DNA of 64,000 nucleotides, from the NCBI RefSeq assembly GCF_006386545.1, contig NZ_SWAR01000001.1, positions 1-64,000 on the forward strand, read 5' to 3'. The stretch is from Methylibium rhizosphaerae. GTDB lineage: Bacteria > Pseudomonadota > Gammaproteobacteria > Burkholderiales > Burkholderiaceae_C. Position 1 is the stretch's first letter. Each line of letters starts with the position of its first letter. Below, piece by piece: positions 63,829-64,000 of the stretch. Below the pieces are notes generated by a model. The model ran no database searches. It was not told the DNA's origin and saw only the letters and a list, made by a program, of their open reading frames with translations. The position numbers were made by a program, and so were the translations under genes.

Positions 63829-64000
63829 TCAGTCCTTCCGGCCGAGGTAGCGGTTGTTGAGCCAGGTGAGCGCGGCGATCACCATGAACATGAGCCATGC
63901 CACCGCCGAGGCCGTGCCGAAGTCGCCATCGGTGAGGCCGACCTTGTACATCTGCATGGCCACCGTCTCGGCCACCTGCCCCACCCCGCCGCTACCGCCG
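63829..64000 (-). CDS. Sugar ABC importer permease, MalF type (partial)
   Basis: The final 56 codons and stop of a gene cut by the right window end. The visible C-terminus (GQVAETVAMQMYKVGLTDGD, then SAVAWLMFMVIAALTWL and NNRYLGRKD) has the last TM helix of a MalF/UgpA-like permease. It lies upstream of the MalG-type gene in the same operon. The binding-protein gene should lie further right. Confidence 0.85.
   Translation of the reverse strand, partial: GGSGGVGQVAETVAMQMYKVGLTDGDFGTASAVAWLMFMVIAALTWLNNRYLGRKD

Overview
The window is about 69% G+C by eye and densely coded. It carries Bug-type (TctC-like) solute-binding proteins, a MipA-like porin, an rrn leader and LexA-box architecture that together suggest a betaproteobacterium, most likely Burkholderiales of the Rubrivivax/Leptothrix/Caldimonas kind. 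That assignment is an inference from gene content, not a measurement. It reads as a chromosomal region of a soil or water organism that degrades plant polysaccharide and scavenges nitrogen. I see no insertion sequence, prophage, CRISPR array or tRNA.

Layout. 1-321: leader and strong promoter of an rRNA operon that runs left, out of the window. 322-3092: two REC-histidine kinase hybrids and an Rcp1-like response regulator. 3232-8364: RND efflux adaptor and pump, then a MipA/OmpV-like outer-membrane protein. 8367-14248: two LysR regulators with hydroxy-acid genes (FMN-dependent 2-hydroxyacid oxidase, D-2-hydroxyacid dehydrogenase, RraA-like protein, Bug binding protein).

14259-28407 is the most unusual part: ten minus-strand genes, mostly overlapping or a few bases apart. 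In order of transcription they encode a DUF1592-type haem lipoprotein, a Tat-exported DUF1552 protein, a cytochrome c fused to choice-of-anchor D repeats, a TlpA-like thioredoxin, a DUF4266 small lipoprotein, a DUF3570 barrel, a tandem Cip1-like lipoprotein, an ApbE flavin transferase, a GH6 cellulase lipoprotein and DsbD. The DUF3570 protein has a D-x-x-S-G-A-T sequence like the ApbE target motif. I propose an envelope-located haem/flavin/thiol redox system coupled to attack on cellulose. The biochemistry is unproven.

28854-33963: nitronate monooxygenase, an SOS-box-controlled nuclease-helicase, two receiver-domain proteins and an SRPBCC protein. 33960-45392: an eleven-gene operon for uptake and hydrolysis of biuret and probably triuret, with two ABC importers, BiuH, a second isochorismatase-like hydrolase, allophanate hydrolase, an AtzH/HpxZ-like protein and a terminal GntR regulator. 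A GntR-like operator lies upstream of its first gene. 45590-50835: a second EF-G, a small membrane protein, an amino-acid-type binding protein, a protein of unknown function and an HD-GYP protein.

50955-57560: a propeller-sensor histidine kinase with its LuxR-type regulator, a lone winged-helix regulator and a PAS-GGDEF diguanylate cyclase. The shared promoter region holds several palindromes. 57611-64000: a second glucan cluster with GH16 lichenase, a lipoprotein, a GH16-like protein with an altered catalytic motif, an AraC-GyrI regulator, and the ATPase and permeases of a sugar ABC importer cut by the window end.
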